Notes under the pieces: model-generated | Seen by the model: only the letters and a program-made list of their open reading frames with translations | Told to the model about the DNA's origin: nothing | Database searches by the model: none | Program-made: the position numbers and the translations under genes | In this document: positions 34,625 through 47,086 of the stretch, in pieces | Layout of the letters: every line of letters starts with the position of its first letter | How positions within the stretch are numbered: the stretch's first letter is position 1 | Assembly: GCF_003286085.1 (NCBI RefSeq) | Contig: NW_020825298.1 | Location: 6,448,001-6,512,000 of the forward strand | Direction: 5' to 3' | From: Drosophila persimilis | Lineage: Eukaryota; Arthropoda; Insecta; Diptera; Drosophilidae | DNA length: 64,000 bases

Positions 34625-37600
34625 ATGGACGTAACGCTTACCGAGCCCGAGACACGTTTCTACAGTGAACTCTTTCATTGCTGCGATGTAGAAAAGACAG
34701 GCATGGTGCCAATGCTCAAGGCAACGGAGCTCTTTCGATCGTCGGACATTGCCAGCGCAAAGCTGATTGAGGTAGGTCCAATTCCCGACCCTCCGATCGT
34801 GACACAGCTAATTAGTGAATCTCGTATCTCCGGCAGATCACCGGACTGGCAGGGATTCCCTCGACAGCGTTGCACATCTCACGCGCCCAGTTCTATTCAT
34901 GCCTCAAGTTGATTGCCGCCCACCAGGCAGCGATGCCGCTGCGTCAGGAGCTGATATTCGCCACGTGCCCATTGCCAATGCCACATTTTAGCTGGAAGGA
35001 GTTGTCAGCAGCGTCAGTGGCCACAGAGAACGGACTGGGGGCCCTGCCACCGCCACCGCCCACAGATCGGCGGAACTCGTTGCGTCGCAACTCGCAGCAG
35101 GATCAGCTGCAGGACACCTCGGATGTGCCCAGCACCGACTCAGAGGTGGAGCAGAACGAGTCCATTGAAGAGGCGGCGGGGCAGCGCACAGATGGCAGTG
35201 GCGTTGTCAGCAGCAGCAGTCGAGAGAATGTCGGGGTGCGTATCTTATCATGGCATATATGCAAATAGGCTTAACATTGACCCCTGTCCCGTGTTCCCTC
35301 TCCCTTATCTATGCGCAGCGTCGACGTGGCGGCTCTCCAGAGGCCTGGAGCACGAACAGCGATAGCCCCACGCCCACCAATAGCGTGGCGGAGCGACCCT
35401 GGGCTCAGGATCCCCTCTGGCAAGGGCTCCTGGGCGACGAGCACCGCCAGCTGCTGGGCACAGAGGAGGAATCCTCCGATCGCCACAGCAGCGATGACGA
35501 TGACAACGAGAACGAGCTGGTGGCCGTCTATCAGATCACCCCAGAGCAAAGGGAATACTACAATAAGCAGTTCAAAACAGTCCAACGTGATCCCCATGGC
35601 CTGCTCTCCGGCCAGGCAGCGCGGTGAGTGCTCAAGAGCTATTTTTGGCTAGAGATATCTTTTAATTTGATCTTCTGTAGGGTTTTCTTTGAGAAAAGCC
35701 GCATACCCGTGGAGGAGCTGCGTCACATTTGGCAGCTGTGCGACGTGACACGCGATGGGGCGTTGAGTCTCTCTGAATTCACGGCTGCCATGCATCTGGT
35801 GGTGCTGCGACGCAACAATATACCGCTGCCCACCAGCCTGCCCCACTGTCTGCATCCGAATGTGCTGCAGACGAAGGCGGTTGGGGGCAGCGGTGGAGTG
35901 ACCTCCTCCTCGTCGTCGTCGTTACCTCAAGAGCCCCCCGAGGCTGATCTCCTGCATTTGAACGACGACGACGAGGACGAGCAGACGGACAATACAATCA
36001 TTGCTGGTAATCTCAGCGGAGGCAGCTCGGCAGGCACCAGCAAACCGCGTCCCACTGTGCCGCCGAACGACAAGAATATCATGAATCTGAGCACCATCTC
36101 CACCTCGTCCCAGGCCAGCAACAGTTCGAGACGCGAGGCGACACCCACCACAACGTCGCTGAATAAGAATCGTAGCATTTCGAATTCCCCCAATCACGAA
36201 AGGATCGTAGGCGGTACAGTGTCGTCAACGGGAAATGCTCCCGATTCGAGTAATGCCTCCAATCAGTGGACAAAGTTCAGTGAATCTCCCACAACGAGTG
36301 CGGCACCAGCTCAATCCACGACTGGAGCTGCTGCTTCGACTTCGGCTACGGCTGCTGGTGCGGTTGCTGGTACTGCTGTTGCTGGTGCTGCTGCTGCGGC
36401 TGTTCCAGCCGTCTCTAGTCCCGGCCTCAAGCCAGCTCTGTTTGATATGAAACGTACTGCACAGGATGTGGTCTCCAATCCGCAAATATTGCATCCCGTG
36501 CCTCTGCGTGTGACTCCCATAGGTAAGAGGAAGTGAAATACAAGAAACGAATAGCTCTAATAAATTACTTTCCTTTAGGCAATGCCATAGCCTCTTCCTC
36601 CGGCGAGCAGTCGTCCGATATGGATGGGGTCGTTGTATTGCGCGAGGAGAGTCCGAAGACCATAACATCGACCACCACAGTCAACAATCAATCAACAGCA
36701 GGAGCAGCAGTAGCAACAGCAGTCACAGCTACAGCAGCGACAGGAGCCACTGCCACACATCGTGAGAGCAGTGATCTGCGTGCCATTCAGCGTCCCCAGG
36801 CCAAGAAGCTGCCGGCCAAGAACAGTGTGCTGCCACCGCCACCACAACGCGAGCCGAGCATTGGTTCCACTGGCCCTAGCGAGACCTCGGATCCGCTGCC
36901 CACGACAGTTTTTCCCACGACAGTCGCCGTGTCCAAGAAGGAGCCGCCGCCATTGCCTCCACCAAGGCCACATCGTCATGCGAGAAGCAGCAGTTTGGAC
37001 TTGAACAAGTTCAAAATGGGCACAACGGGCGGTGCACAGCAGGCGGAGGTGAGTAAACAGTGCATAGGCATATAAGAAGAATTATTTCCTCTGTAAGGCG
37101 GTACAGATCTTCAGACAACCGATGATTTCTATCTGTACCTTTTTCTCTCATCTGTGAATGTTGGAAATCCAACTGATGATCCTTTCATACCCTTGCAATA
37201 TGTGTATACAGCCCTATCGATCTTCGTATCGATCCTTTGGCTGTTGTTAGGCTAAAGTTTCGAGAGTATAGTATAATATATTGTTTGTATGTACGAATCA
37301 GTTCCTGGAAGCTTAAGCATGAGTGGGAGATAGAAAATGAGTGTTCAGCAGTTTTAGAAAAGCTAACTTAAGCGAATTACTAAACGAATATCGCGCTGAA
37401 CAAGATGATTTTGAGGCCTATAAAATTTTAAACAATAAATGGCTGCATGACGAAGAGGCTTCGGAGAGGGGTTCTCAGAGTTAGCTTCCTCAGAAATGAG
37501 TGCTTCAAGACCAGGGATTGTATAAAGATAAAGATACATATCTCAGAGACAGTGTCAGTACACAATAGATTCGATATATAGATAATTAAAGGAGAAATCT

Positions 37601-38786
37601 ATAAATGAATAGGACTTATACGTGTAAAGATGTTCAAGATGAGTCAGTTGAGGGCATAGATCGATTAAAGACGATTTCAGTTGAATGCCCGTGTCAATAC
37701 CTATGAAAACGAGGCTTGGAATTAGCAGGAGAGACCAAGTCTAACCAATTTAAAGATGCTCAAGACTTTCCACTTCGCTATGGAGCCATACATGAGTATT
37801 TGCAAGGGTATTTGAGCCCTCGGCATGCCGGGGACTACCAGTTGCTGTGGTTGTTTGTTGCTAACTTTATTCCTCAAAGATTTACCACCTATAATATGTT
37901 ATGTTATGTGTATATAAATATGAAACCCACCCTACCCCTACTCTTTGTTAAGATTACTGCGCAAGCCAGCTTCGATATGCAAACCTCAGCGGGTTTTGCC
38001 GATTTCACGCACTTTGCCGACGAAGGTGGCGCCGCGAATGTTGTAAGTCCATAAACAAATCTTAAATGTTTGAAAGCATTCCACTCCAATTGGCTGTAGC
38101 TCCACTAGTGTCATGTGTCCAAATTCAGTAGCTTCTAAAAACATTCCAAAACAAAAAACCCACCAATTACAATCTACAACCATTTCCTCCTGATCGAATC
38201 GTACTAATCTTTGGTTAACTTCTAGCTGGAGAGTGGAACTGTGGCCGAGCAGCAGCTGCACTCGCTGCCGCCGGCCCAGCCACCGCCTGGCGGTGTGCCT
38301 CCGACACGGATTACACTGCAGCAGACCCAAACGCAGCAGCGGGTATCAGCCTTTGAGGTCTATCGCAAGCCGCAGACGCCACGGAACTCACAATCGCCGC
38401 CACAACAGCCGCCGCCACCGGCCCCGGCCCTGGTCGGGAGCGGAGTTGTCTCTCAACTGCCAAGCGCCGAAACCTTTGAGAAGCGAGTGACGGCCATAAG
38501 TGACAGCCTGCGTCACGTGTCCTTTAAGCAGAACCAGACGAGCACCACCGAGCTGCTGCAGCGACTGCGCGAACAGAACAGCTCCCTGCTGCACCTGTGC
38601 AATGATCTCAGCGACGAGCTGCTGAGCGTCCAGACGCGCAAGGAGGAGATGCGCCTCAGGCTGGAGAGCCTGAATGGTGGTTCCGAGGGTCCCACTGGGC
38701 GAACAAGCTCGTCGATATCTTCGGCTCCGGTTACGGCGAGTGTCACCGGGGGATCCTCTGGGTCAGCCGGTTACACAAATGTCTAA
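34625..38786 (+). CDS. Reps: RalBP1-associated EH-domain protein (Reps; CG6192-like)
   Basis: Six exons (34625-34771, 34837-35235, 35319-35623, 35681-36522, 36579-37048, 38226-38786) give 907 residues. Reps proteins link Ral signalling to endocytosis. An N-terminal EH-like domain (about 5-110) starts ETRFYSELFHCCDVEKTGMV. A second, better preserved EH domain (about 250-345) has VYQITPEQREYY and a calcium-type loop DVTRDGALSLSE. The middle is Ser/Thr/Ala-rich with a PPPLPPPRPHRHARSSSLDL proline motif, a plausible SH3 ligand. The C-terminus (about 770-850) is a coiled coil with heptads in HVSFKQNQTSTTELLQRLRE and LHLCNDLSDELLSVQ, the likely RalBP1-binding part. Intron five is 1.18 kb, much longer than the rest. 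Confidence 0.92.
37049..38225 (+). other. Long intron of Reps
   Basis: An AT-rich intron. It has TACCCTTGCAATATGTGTAT near 37190, reminiscent of small Drosophila interspersed repeats, followed by paired ATCGATC words. A frame at 37716-38054 has no family resemblance. The intron could hide an alternative exon, but I cannot support one. Confidence 0.4.
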
Positions 38787-40125
38787 ACAGCGTCAGATAA
38801 TCATTATTTTCATTATCATTTGTCACACTTTTATGTGTTGATTCTGCACAATTTATTTATCGCGCGGTATCGCCCACTGACATTCAATCATTTCTATTCA
38901 AAAAGGTTCTCTTTTCGCTTTTGCAACAAATCTAGAAAGCTGTGCAAACAGACGGCATGAATGCTGGAATGTTTGCACAGTTTCGTTGACGATGGATGGC
39001 CAGTGGAATGGATGGATGGATGGAGGAGTAGAAAGTACTCCCAAGTTTGTGTGCTGCTACATAGAAGTCGCTAATTTAATTTGTAGGCTAGTTAAATCTC
39101 AACAAATCATGCGAAAATCAACAAAAACAATAATGCCGCCTCTATAGATATTTATGCAGATCGATTTATATATACATATATATGTAGAGTGTATGTATAT
39201 GTGTACTACGTGTGTATGCATATGCAGTTCTCCTAATTGTTACAAGTAAATGATGACACACACACGCAGCCCTCGAACCCGAACCCAAATCCGTATCTCA
39301 CCCCCCTCTTAGTGTATAATGAAACTGCCACAAAGTGGTCCAACGCCCAGCTGTAATATTTCGTGCTACAAACCTTTTGCAATTGCATTTTTCTTTTGCC
39401 AATTTGCTATTTATCAACGCCTCGAAATTCCAATGCCTCCCCCATTTCTTATTCATTCCGGCAATGAAAACTAACAGAAAAATCCAAAACGAAAAAAAAA
39501 CGAAAGAACCTATATTTAATCTTAAAAATCCTACCTATCAAAAAAGAAAGGAAAGTAAAGCCTGGCTTAATGTTTAAGTATTAGAAAAGGCAAAAAAGCT
39601 GAAACAGAAAAAATTTTCATTTCCTTGAAGGCGCAGCTCCTACCCCACACAAAAAGTATATACGTATTATATACTATATATTTTCTATATGTATAGTGTA
39701 CACCACAAGAAAAAACTTGATATTATGTACATTTAACAAAATTTCTTTATAAACGAAAAGAAGATTGAAACAGGAGAGAAATTTAATTTAAACCGGACCA
39801 CTAAATATGTCGAATTTATCAGATATATACCAGCATATGTATCATTTCTTTTGCATACTTAAACCACTTGATGTATGAGTTTTCTTCAACTTGTTAAACA
39901 TTTACCCCCACCCCAAAACACACACAGACAAAACATAAAACGTAAAGAAAAAGTCTAATGAAATTGAAGAAGTAAAAAAGTGATATTGAAACACTATGAA
40001 AACATATTATTACGTTTCTGCGTGATCAATGTGTATTGTTTTGATGGATATACATCTGTGTGAGTAAAGATAAATGTATTATGTGTTAAAAAAGCTAAAA
40101 AATGCAATAAAAGCAAAAGTGCGAG
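38787..40125 (+). other. Probable long 3' UTR of Reps
   Basis: The first perfect AATAAA I see past the Reps stop is at 40106-40111 (in GCAATAAAAGC), implying a UTR of about 1.3 kb. It is AT-rich with GGAT tandems (about 39005-39025), TATATA tracts and CA repeats. Inferred from the signal only. Confidence 0.45.
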
Positions 40126-40199
40126 AAGAGCAAACAAAAATTGTATATCATTTGAATTTTCGAAATTCGATACTTCGACAGAGCAGACCGGCCTAAAAA

Positions 40200-40600
40200 G
40201 CGATAACATCGCTATCGACTTCATTTGCGGTATTTTTAATACTTTTCGGTATTTTTTGAGGTCAAAATTTAACCGACGGTATATTTACGGTGTATCGGTA
40301 TATAATGGTATATTTTGTCAATTTCAGCAATCTATTAAATTTCATTTTCAATGTTATATGCAAATCCAATAAAAGCAAGTGTTAAAATTAAGCCAATCAA
40401 GTAGAAAATAGATTCATCAATCGTATAAAACCATGTGGGCGTGGCTAAATGATCTATATAGCTAGTAATATTCCACGGAATATCAAAAACGAGAAATATG
40501 TAAAATCGTCAGTATATTTAAGGTATATTTTTCAAAAGACTGTATATTTCTGAGGGTCAGACGGTATATTTTAACGATAAATCCGCGGCCACACTTTTTG
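40200..40600 (+). promoter_or_regulatory. Ge-1 promoter region with GGTATATTT-type repeats
   Basis: At least eight copies of a loose GGTATATTT word occur: near 40249, 40276, 40289-40320 (three close together), 40511, 40523, 40548 and 40571. They end just before CGGCCACACTTT at about 40587, close to Drosophila core-promoter Motif 1 (YGGTCACACTR). This is a TATA-less housekeeping-type promoter for Ge-1, about 460 bp before its start codon. Confidence 0.45.
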
Positions 40601-41053
40601 CGGCATCGAGCAAATTTTCTGCGAAAATTTGTAATTTGTTTTTTAATTAAATGGTTTAAGTTTGCTGCAAGCAACAACAAAGGTTTCCACACATCTCACA
40701 GGCTAGGGAGGCTTTGAACGCCCAGTGGCTCAAGAGTGTGCTTATTGGATATAGAGCAGGTTAGTGTGAATGAATGAATGGTGGGCGAAGAAAATAATGG
40801 TCTACCTGCGCCCCGTCGCGTATACACATGTACATGTACATTTTCCTTATTCGAACTTTTGCAGTAAGTTAATGTGTCAATGTTAGTCGCGCTCTTTGCG
40901 CTCGCACAGTTGCCAATATTTCGTAAGCCGACGCCGCCGACACCGCCACCTCCATCTTCATCGTCGCGTCCCCAATTGTCAAGGTGTGGCAAAGCAACAA
41001 AAGCAAACACATCCGCCCATTTAACATCCCCAACGATCTTCACAATATCCGAG

Positions 41054-44000
41054 ATGAACACCAACGCTGACCAGGATCAGGGCCATGCCATAGCCGCCAA
41101 TGGGAATGCCGCCGACTCCAATGATATTGAAACGATGTGCGTATTATAGTGTATAATATATATGAATCATCCCATCGCTTTCCTCCTAACTAATGATAAA
41201 TGGACACTTTTTGCAGCCATTTCAATCCGCACGAGAAGCAAATCTGTCGCATCATCAAAACGAATCATACCAAAATCTTGGCATCCGCCTCTGTCCATAC
41301 GCGGGGTTCGTCAAAGGTCAAGCTAAAGAACATTGTCGACTACAAATGGGAGCGCAAATACTATTATCCTGGCCATTTGGTGGCCGTCCATCGTGATGGC
41401 AAACACCTGGCCTATGCCATCAACGGTGAGAACTGCCACCGATTGACTTCCCTCATTTATTTAAGAGAATTCTCGCCTTTCAGTCAACAACAAGGCCACC
41501 GGCATGGAGGGCATGGTGCGTGTCTGCAATATCAGCACCAGCATGCGTGCCCTTATCAAAGGTATGAGCGGCGAGGTCTTGGATCTGCAGTTCGCCCACA
41601 CAGATCGGGAACGTATACTGGCTGTGATCGACGTGAGCTCCCTTTTCGTATACAAAATCGATCTGATCGAAGGAAATCTGCTGTGCAATCTGGTGTTGAA
41701 AGTCGAGGATCCCATTGCCAACTATCAGCCCGAGTACGATATGGTCTCCTGGTGTCCGTATGTGTGCAATAGCTCGAGTGCAGGTGCCCCCGGTGATGAT
41801 GATGATGAGAATCAGCTATTGATTTGGTCGCGCAGCCGACAGTTTCAGGTCTTTCATGTGAAAATGATCATCAGTGAGCATGGGGTAAGTGCGCGGTAGT
41901 CCCCCAATCTATTGATAGACTGATTGATTTATTAATGTTTCTTTTTAGCGTGGCAAGATCAATCCTACTGTCCTGGATGCTGGCTATCTTAAGATTGAGG
42001 AGGATTCGTTGATCACCTGCGCCGCTCTTTCGCCCGATGGTACCACAGTGGCCGCCGCCTGTGCCGATGGCCTGGTGCGTTTCTATCAAATCTACTTCTT
42101 TGATGTCCGCAATCCACGCTGCCTGCACGAATGGAAGCCCCACGATGGCAAGAAAGTCAATTCGTTGTTTTTCCTGGACAACATCAACAAGCCAGTGGAG
42201 GAGTAAGTCGATGACCGCTAATATTACTCTGATTCCATACTGATACACTGATTCTACTGCAGATCCTACTGGCAGCACGTAATCACCACCAGCGACAACA
42301 ACACGGAAATCAAGCTGTGGAATTGCTCGTTGTGGGAGTGCCTGCAGACCATCAATATTGTGGCCGCTCTGGCCGTACCCGGACAGTTTATTGCTGGCAT
42401 CGATCGAAGTGCCAATTATTTGGTGGTGTCCTGCCTGGAGAGCCTGGCTGTTTATGTCATGCAGATTGGCAGCGTCAGCGGTGATGCGGGAGATGCGGGC
42501 GAACTCAGTGATGGCGAGGGTAACGATCAGCGAATCCAAAACGTGGCCGAGTTCAAGCTCAGCTCGGGAATACTCTCCTTCTCGATTGTGAACGCCGCCA
42601 TGCGGCGTCTGAAGAGCTCTGTGGAGAGCTACTACCCTGTGGAGGAGCCGGACGACTTTGATGATGAGAACAATTCCACATACGCGCTGGTGGTGCACAT
42701 GTTTGTCGTGCAGGCCAAGAGCCTGCAGGAGTGCCACATCATCTACCAGCCGTGTGTGCCCGAGAAGACTGAACGCAAGAGTCTGACTAGCAGCAGCATT
42801 AGCAGCATTCCGAGCAAGCAGCGTTCCGAGACGCCCGAAGATAATCTGTTGCTCCTCAAAAAGGAGACGACTGTCTCGCCCAACAGTGGAGCAGGTTCAG
42901 GCAGTGTTCCACTCGACGCACTGTTTGCCAAGTCCGCTAAGAGAGCAGCGGCTGCCTCTGTGGGTGGCAGCAGCTCTTCTGCTGTGGTGGCAATGGCGGT
43001 AGCTGCTGCCGCCGCACCCTCAGCCATCCTCCAGCAGGCCATAGACGCTGCAACGACCATTAAATCGAGATCCGCTTCGCCCCAGTTTGGCAGCGCCTAT
43101 CCGCAGGTGAATCTTATGACACCAGATGCTTTTAGTGCGAGTGGAACACAGTCCAGCAGCACAGCGACCACCGCTGTGGTGGTGGCCACCAGCACCACAA
43201 CCACCACAGGGACTGATTCTGCCGGCGCCGGCCCCGTCCCAGCGGTGACTGCGGCCACCGATGCCATTGACTCTCAGGTCTTGAATACTCTCCGCATGCT
43301 GGCCACCGTGACGGGCGGCAAAGCAGGCGAAAATTCCAATGCGAATATCCTCAATTTGATGAACAATACCCTCATAGAGGATCTCGAACAGCAAAAGATC
43401 AAAGACAAGTTTGAGGCGCGCAAAAAGTTCATTGCCATCGACCGGAATCCCGAGCGAAATCTAGCCGAGAACTTGGCCAGCGGCGGCTCGAGTCCCAGTC
43501 GTGAGGTGCAGGAAATTATGGCCACACAGGAGGATGCCGATGATGCCTACGAGGCGGAGCTGGATAACCTAGACGACGACGACGACGACGATGATGATGA
43601 AGAGGAGGAGGAGGAGGAGCTGCCAAACTCGTCACCCCTGCTGGAGCCGGTTGATGCCAAATGGCTGGCAGAGACGGCCAAGGTGAAGCTCGTAAAGAAA
43701 TCGGCAGAACTGCAGAATGCAGCACAGATCATGTCGCAGGCGGTGCAGCACAAGAACAATGGCAACGTGCCGCCAACACTGGGCGGTGGCAGCATCAATA
43801 GCAACAGCAACAACAACACTGGCACAACTTTGAACACGAGCAACAGCAGCAGCCACAATGCTGGCGAGGGCGAGAGCACGGCCGGTGGAAATGCAGAGCT
43901 AAATGATAAAATCGATCTGTTATTGGGTGAGTAAGAGATGCATCATATCAAAGACTATAAAATACCGGATCAACATCAGGAAAATATTCCATATCCATTT

Positions 44001-46015
44001 TCGTTTGATGGTTCGCGTGGGTACTGTTACTTCAATTCTCTTTTGAGCTTTCCTTTGTCTCCTTTGTCGGTCCCCAGAATACAAAAATGAAGATTCACGT
44101 ACAAAAAAAGATTCTTTGACGTCCAAAATGCAATCGACGACAAATAGAAAATCACTTTAGAACATCAAAACCTTGGTATAGAGTCTTCGAAGTGTTGCTT
44201 CAGACCCTTTAAGGTCATGAACAGAGTCTGTGGAGTCCATATGTTGATGAATAAAGTCAATCAAGTCTTTTGAATGAAGCATTGGGTCTCAAGAGCTTCT
44301 TCAGAGCTCTGAAACAGAGTCGATCACTAAACCCAGTCTTTAATTCTCTTTAAGATCTGGTCAAGGCACAATCTAAGCAACTGCACAAGCTGGAGAACGA
44401 GGTGTCCAAGCTACAGCTGCAACAGCAACAAACGGCGGCAGTGGCAGTGGCGGCAGCAACAGCAGCACAGTCTACCAAAAGCGATACCTCCTTGGAGCCC
44501 AAGAATGTCAATCAGTTGGCATACAAAATCGAAATGCAGCTCTCCAAGCTAATGGAACAGTATCTGAAGCGATACGAGAACGAGCACACAAAGAAGTTGT
44601 CCGAGTTTCTGCAGGCGCGGTGAGTGGGAAATGGAGATTAAATCTTAATCGAAATGCATAATTTAGAACTATCTCTCCGTATAGCGAGAACCAGAATCGT
44701 GAACTCCGGGAATCTGTGGTGGCCGTTCTCAATCAGTATGTGCTCACTCATTTTACGGACATCATTGGCAACGTACTAAACATGGAACTGCAGCGTCAAT
44801 TGGTGCCCAGGGTGAATGCCAAAATGGATCAACTCCAGGCCCAAATACAGGTCGAGTTTGTCCAAAAGTTGGGCGTCTTTGAGAAGGCTGTCAAGGAAAA
44901 TATTGCTCAAGTATGCAAGAGCAAGGTAGGTGGCAAGTAAAGCTCCTAATTGTCCACTATTGATATTATTTTGTGATACTCTACTAGCAATTTATTGATT
45001 CCTTCGGCAAGTCAGTGCTGATAGGTGTCCAAACCAGCCTACAGTCAGCCTTCATAGAGTCCATGGGCAGCACTCTGATACCGGCGTATGAAAAGTCCTC
45101 GCAGAATATGTTCCAGCAGCTACACGATGCCTTCACTGTGGGGATTAAGGAGTGTAAGAAACAGATTTCAGAGTTACTTCGGATAAAATGGTCTTCTAAA
45201 TGAGTGTCTCTTCCCTTCCAGTCATGGTCCAATTCAATGCCTACCTGCAGCAGATGCCACAGCAACAAGGCGCTGGTGCTGGCAACTGGGATGAGCTCAA
45301 TAATAAGCTCGGCCTTTTAAAGCAATTGGTCGAAAGTAATCTGCTCAAGCATCGCACCGAACTCACGGACGCCATGCTGGAGACCCAGCGTGAGGTCAAG
45401 AGCCTGGAGATTCTATTAGCCCGCCAGGTGCAGGAGACCATACGAGCGGAGCTGCGCAAGTTTCTGGAGAACCAGAACTTGGCCATGCGCTCGCAGGCGG
45501 CCACACCAGCGCAATCGTACGATTTGAGGGACAACATTAAGCAGCTGCTGCATGCGGGGCAGACAAATAAGGCCTTCCACCAGGCGCTGCTGGCCAACGA
45601 TTTGAATCTGGTGGAGTATACGCTGCGACACACGGACAGCAACCAGGCCTTTGCCCCAGAGGGATGCAGGCTAGAGCAGAAAGTCCTGCTGTCGCTCATT
45701 CAGCAAATCTCCGCTGACATGACCAATCATAATGAGCTTAAACAGAGGTAGGATTGGATTGATTCCGATTGCATTTGAATATCCATTTGCATACTTAAAC
45801 AATCTGTTTCCCAATCCACTTACAGATACCTCAATGAGGCGCTGCTGGCCATCAATATGGTGGATCCCATTACCCGCGAGCACGCCCCCAAGGTGCTCTC
45901 CGAGCTGTACCGCAATTGCCAGCTGTTCATCAAGAATTGTCCCAAGAGCACGCAGTGCAGCAATGTCCGACTACTCATGAAGGCCATCATGTCGTATCGG
46001 GATCAGCTGAAATGA
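41054..46015 (+). CDS. Ge-1: Ge-1 / EDC4 decapping scaffold
   Basis: Ten exons (41054-41136, 41217-41425, 41484-41884, 41949-42202, 42263-43926, 44355-44619, 44685-44925, 44988-45153, 45222-45747, 45826-46015) give 1332 residues. Ge-1 is a P-body protein that joins Dcp2 to Dcp1 and promotes mRNA decapping. The N-terminal WD40-type region (about 40-430) includes EVLDLQFAHTDRERILAVID and WQHVITTSDNNTEIKLWN. The middle is low complexity, with Ser/Ala/Thr runs and an acidic stretch of mixed Asp and Glu (about 43572-43620). The C-terminal half is helical, and its end (LNEALLAINMVDPITREHAP) is the conserved EDC4 C-terminal domain. An in-frame extension upstream of 41054 is possible but looks untranslated. 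Confidence 0.95.
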
Positions 46016-47086
46016 TATCACGAGAATTACAACATGGCCAGTGGTTGGTATTGATTGATAGTGTGCCCCCGATACCCATCCCATCCATCCATCCCCCGAT
46101 CCCCATTCAATATATACACACACACACACACGCTTGTAGAAGAGGAGTAGAGTCCCAAAAACAATAACGGCAGCTAAAATGTTGAAATTCCATCGGGATT
46201 TAAATTTAATTTGTTTATTTCTTTCGTCTCTGTGCGCGTGTGCTTTTTGTTTTAGCTTAAGGGACTTGTAAGTTTTTGTTCTCTCGTTTAAGATCCCGGC
46301 AATATTGTGTTCTTTATAATTTATCCCTTTTCTTTATTGCACGCGAGCTGCGAGCAGTTCCCGGCGTGTGTTTTAATTTTCGTTCCTTGAGGTTCTTCTA
46401 TTTAAATTTTTATGACGCTTATAAAAGAAGGGAGAACACAAAAACAAAATACGAGCTGTAGAAATTAATTTTAAAAATTATTTCCAACATAAAAACAATT
46501 ACGTTACTTTCTACACACACACGCAAAAATTATGATTGCAAACGCAAAAAAAACTACAAGTAAAATCGTAAATTATAAGCTAAAAGTAAAACAAAAAAGA
46601 ACAAGAAAAGATAAACTAAAAATTATAATTATAAAAGTAAAAAATAAATGTATGTACTTGAAAAAAACGAGAAATAATTCAATTAATTTTAAATTTAATA
46701 ATTAAAATTTAATTTTATCAAATTTAATTTTTGTATTTGATATCTTTTGGAGCGTATTGTGTGGGATTTTTATTTCTTATCAGTTTATTAATGTTCGTCT
46801 TTTTTGTATGATTTTAAGATGCTTTAACGTCGACTGACGGCCACCACGCGTTTTATAAATTTAAAGCCTAATTCTGCTTTGACCTTCTTTTAGTCTCATG
46901 GCTACGTTTCTTTGGTCAGTTCCAGCCACTCGTCTTAGGATCTATAAGCATCCTGGTCATATGGGTAGACTTATATACGTACATATATATATTTCTCAAA
47001 TAGTACAAAACATCTTTTCGCTTAGAGCCTACAAAAAACCACCAATCTATGGGGTAGGGAATTTTAAAGCTGTGGTAGGTTCAAGA
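46016..47086. other. Shared 3' region of Ge-1 and Wdr59
   Basis: Contains a (CA)n tract near 46118-46130, a very AT-rich centre, AATAAA for Ge-1 at 46643-46648 and a minus-strand AATAAA for Wdr59 at 46774-46769. The signals face each other about 120 bp apart, so the UTRs (about 0.65 and 0.3 kb) nearly meet. No gene is seen in between. Confidence 0.55.

Noticed and set aside
37716-38054. Possible alternative exon in the long Reps intron
   Set aside because: No good acceptor-donor pair in phase and no family resemblance.
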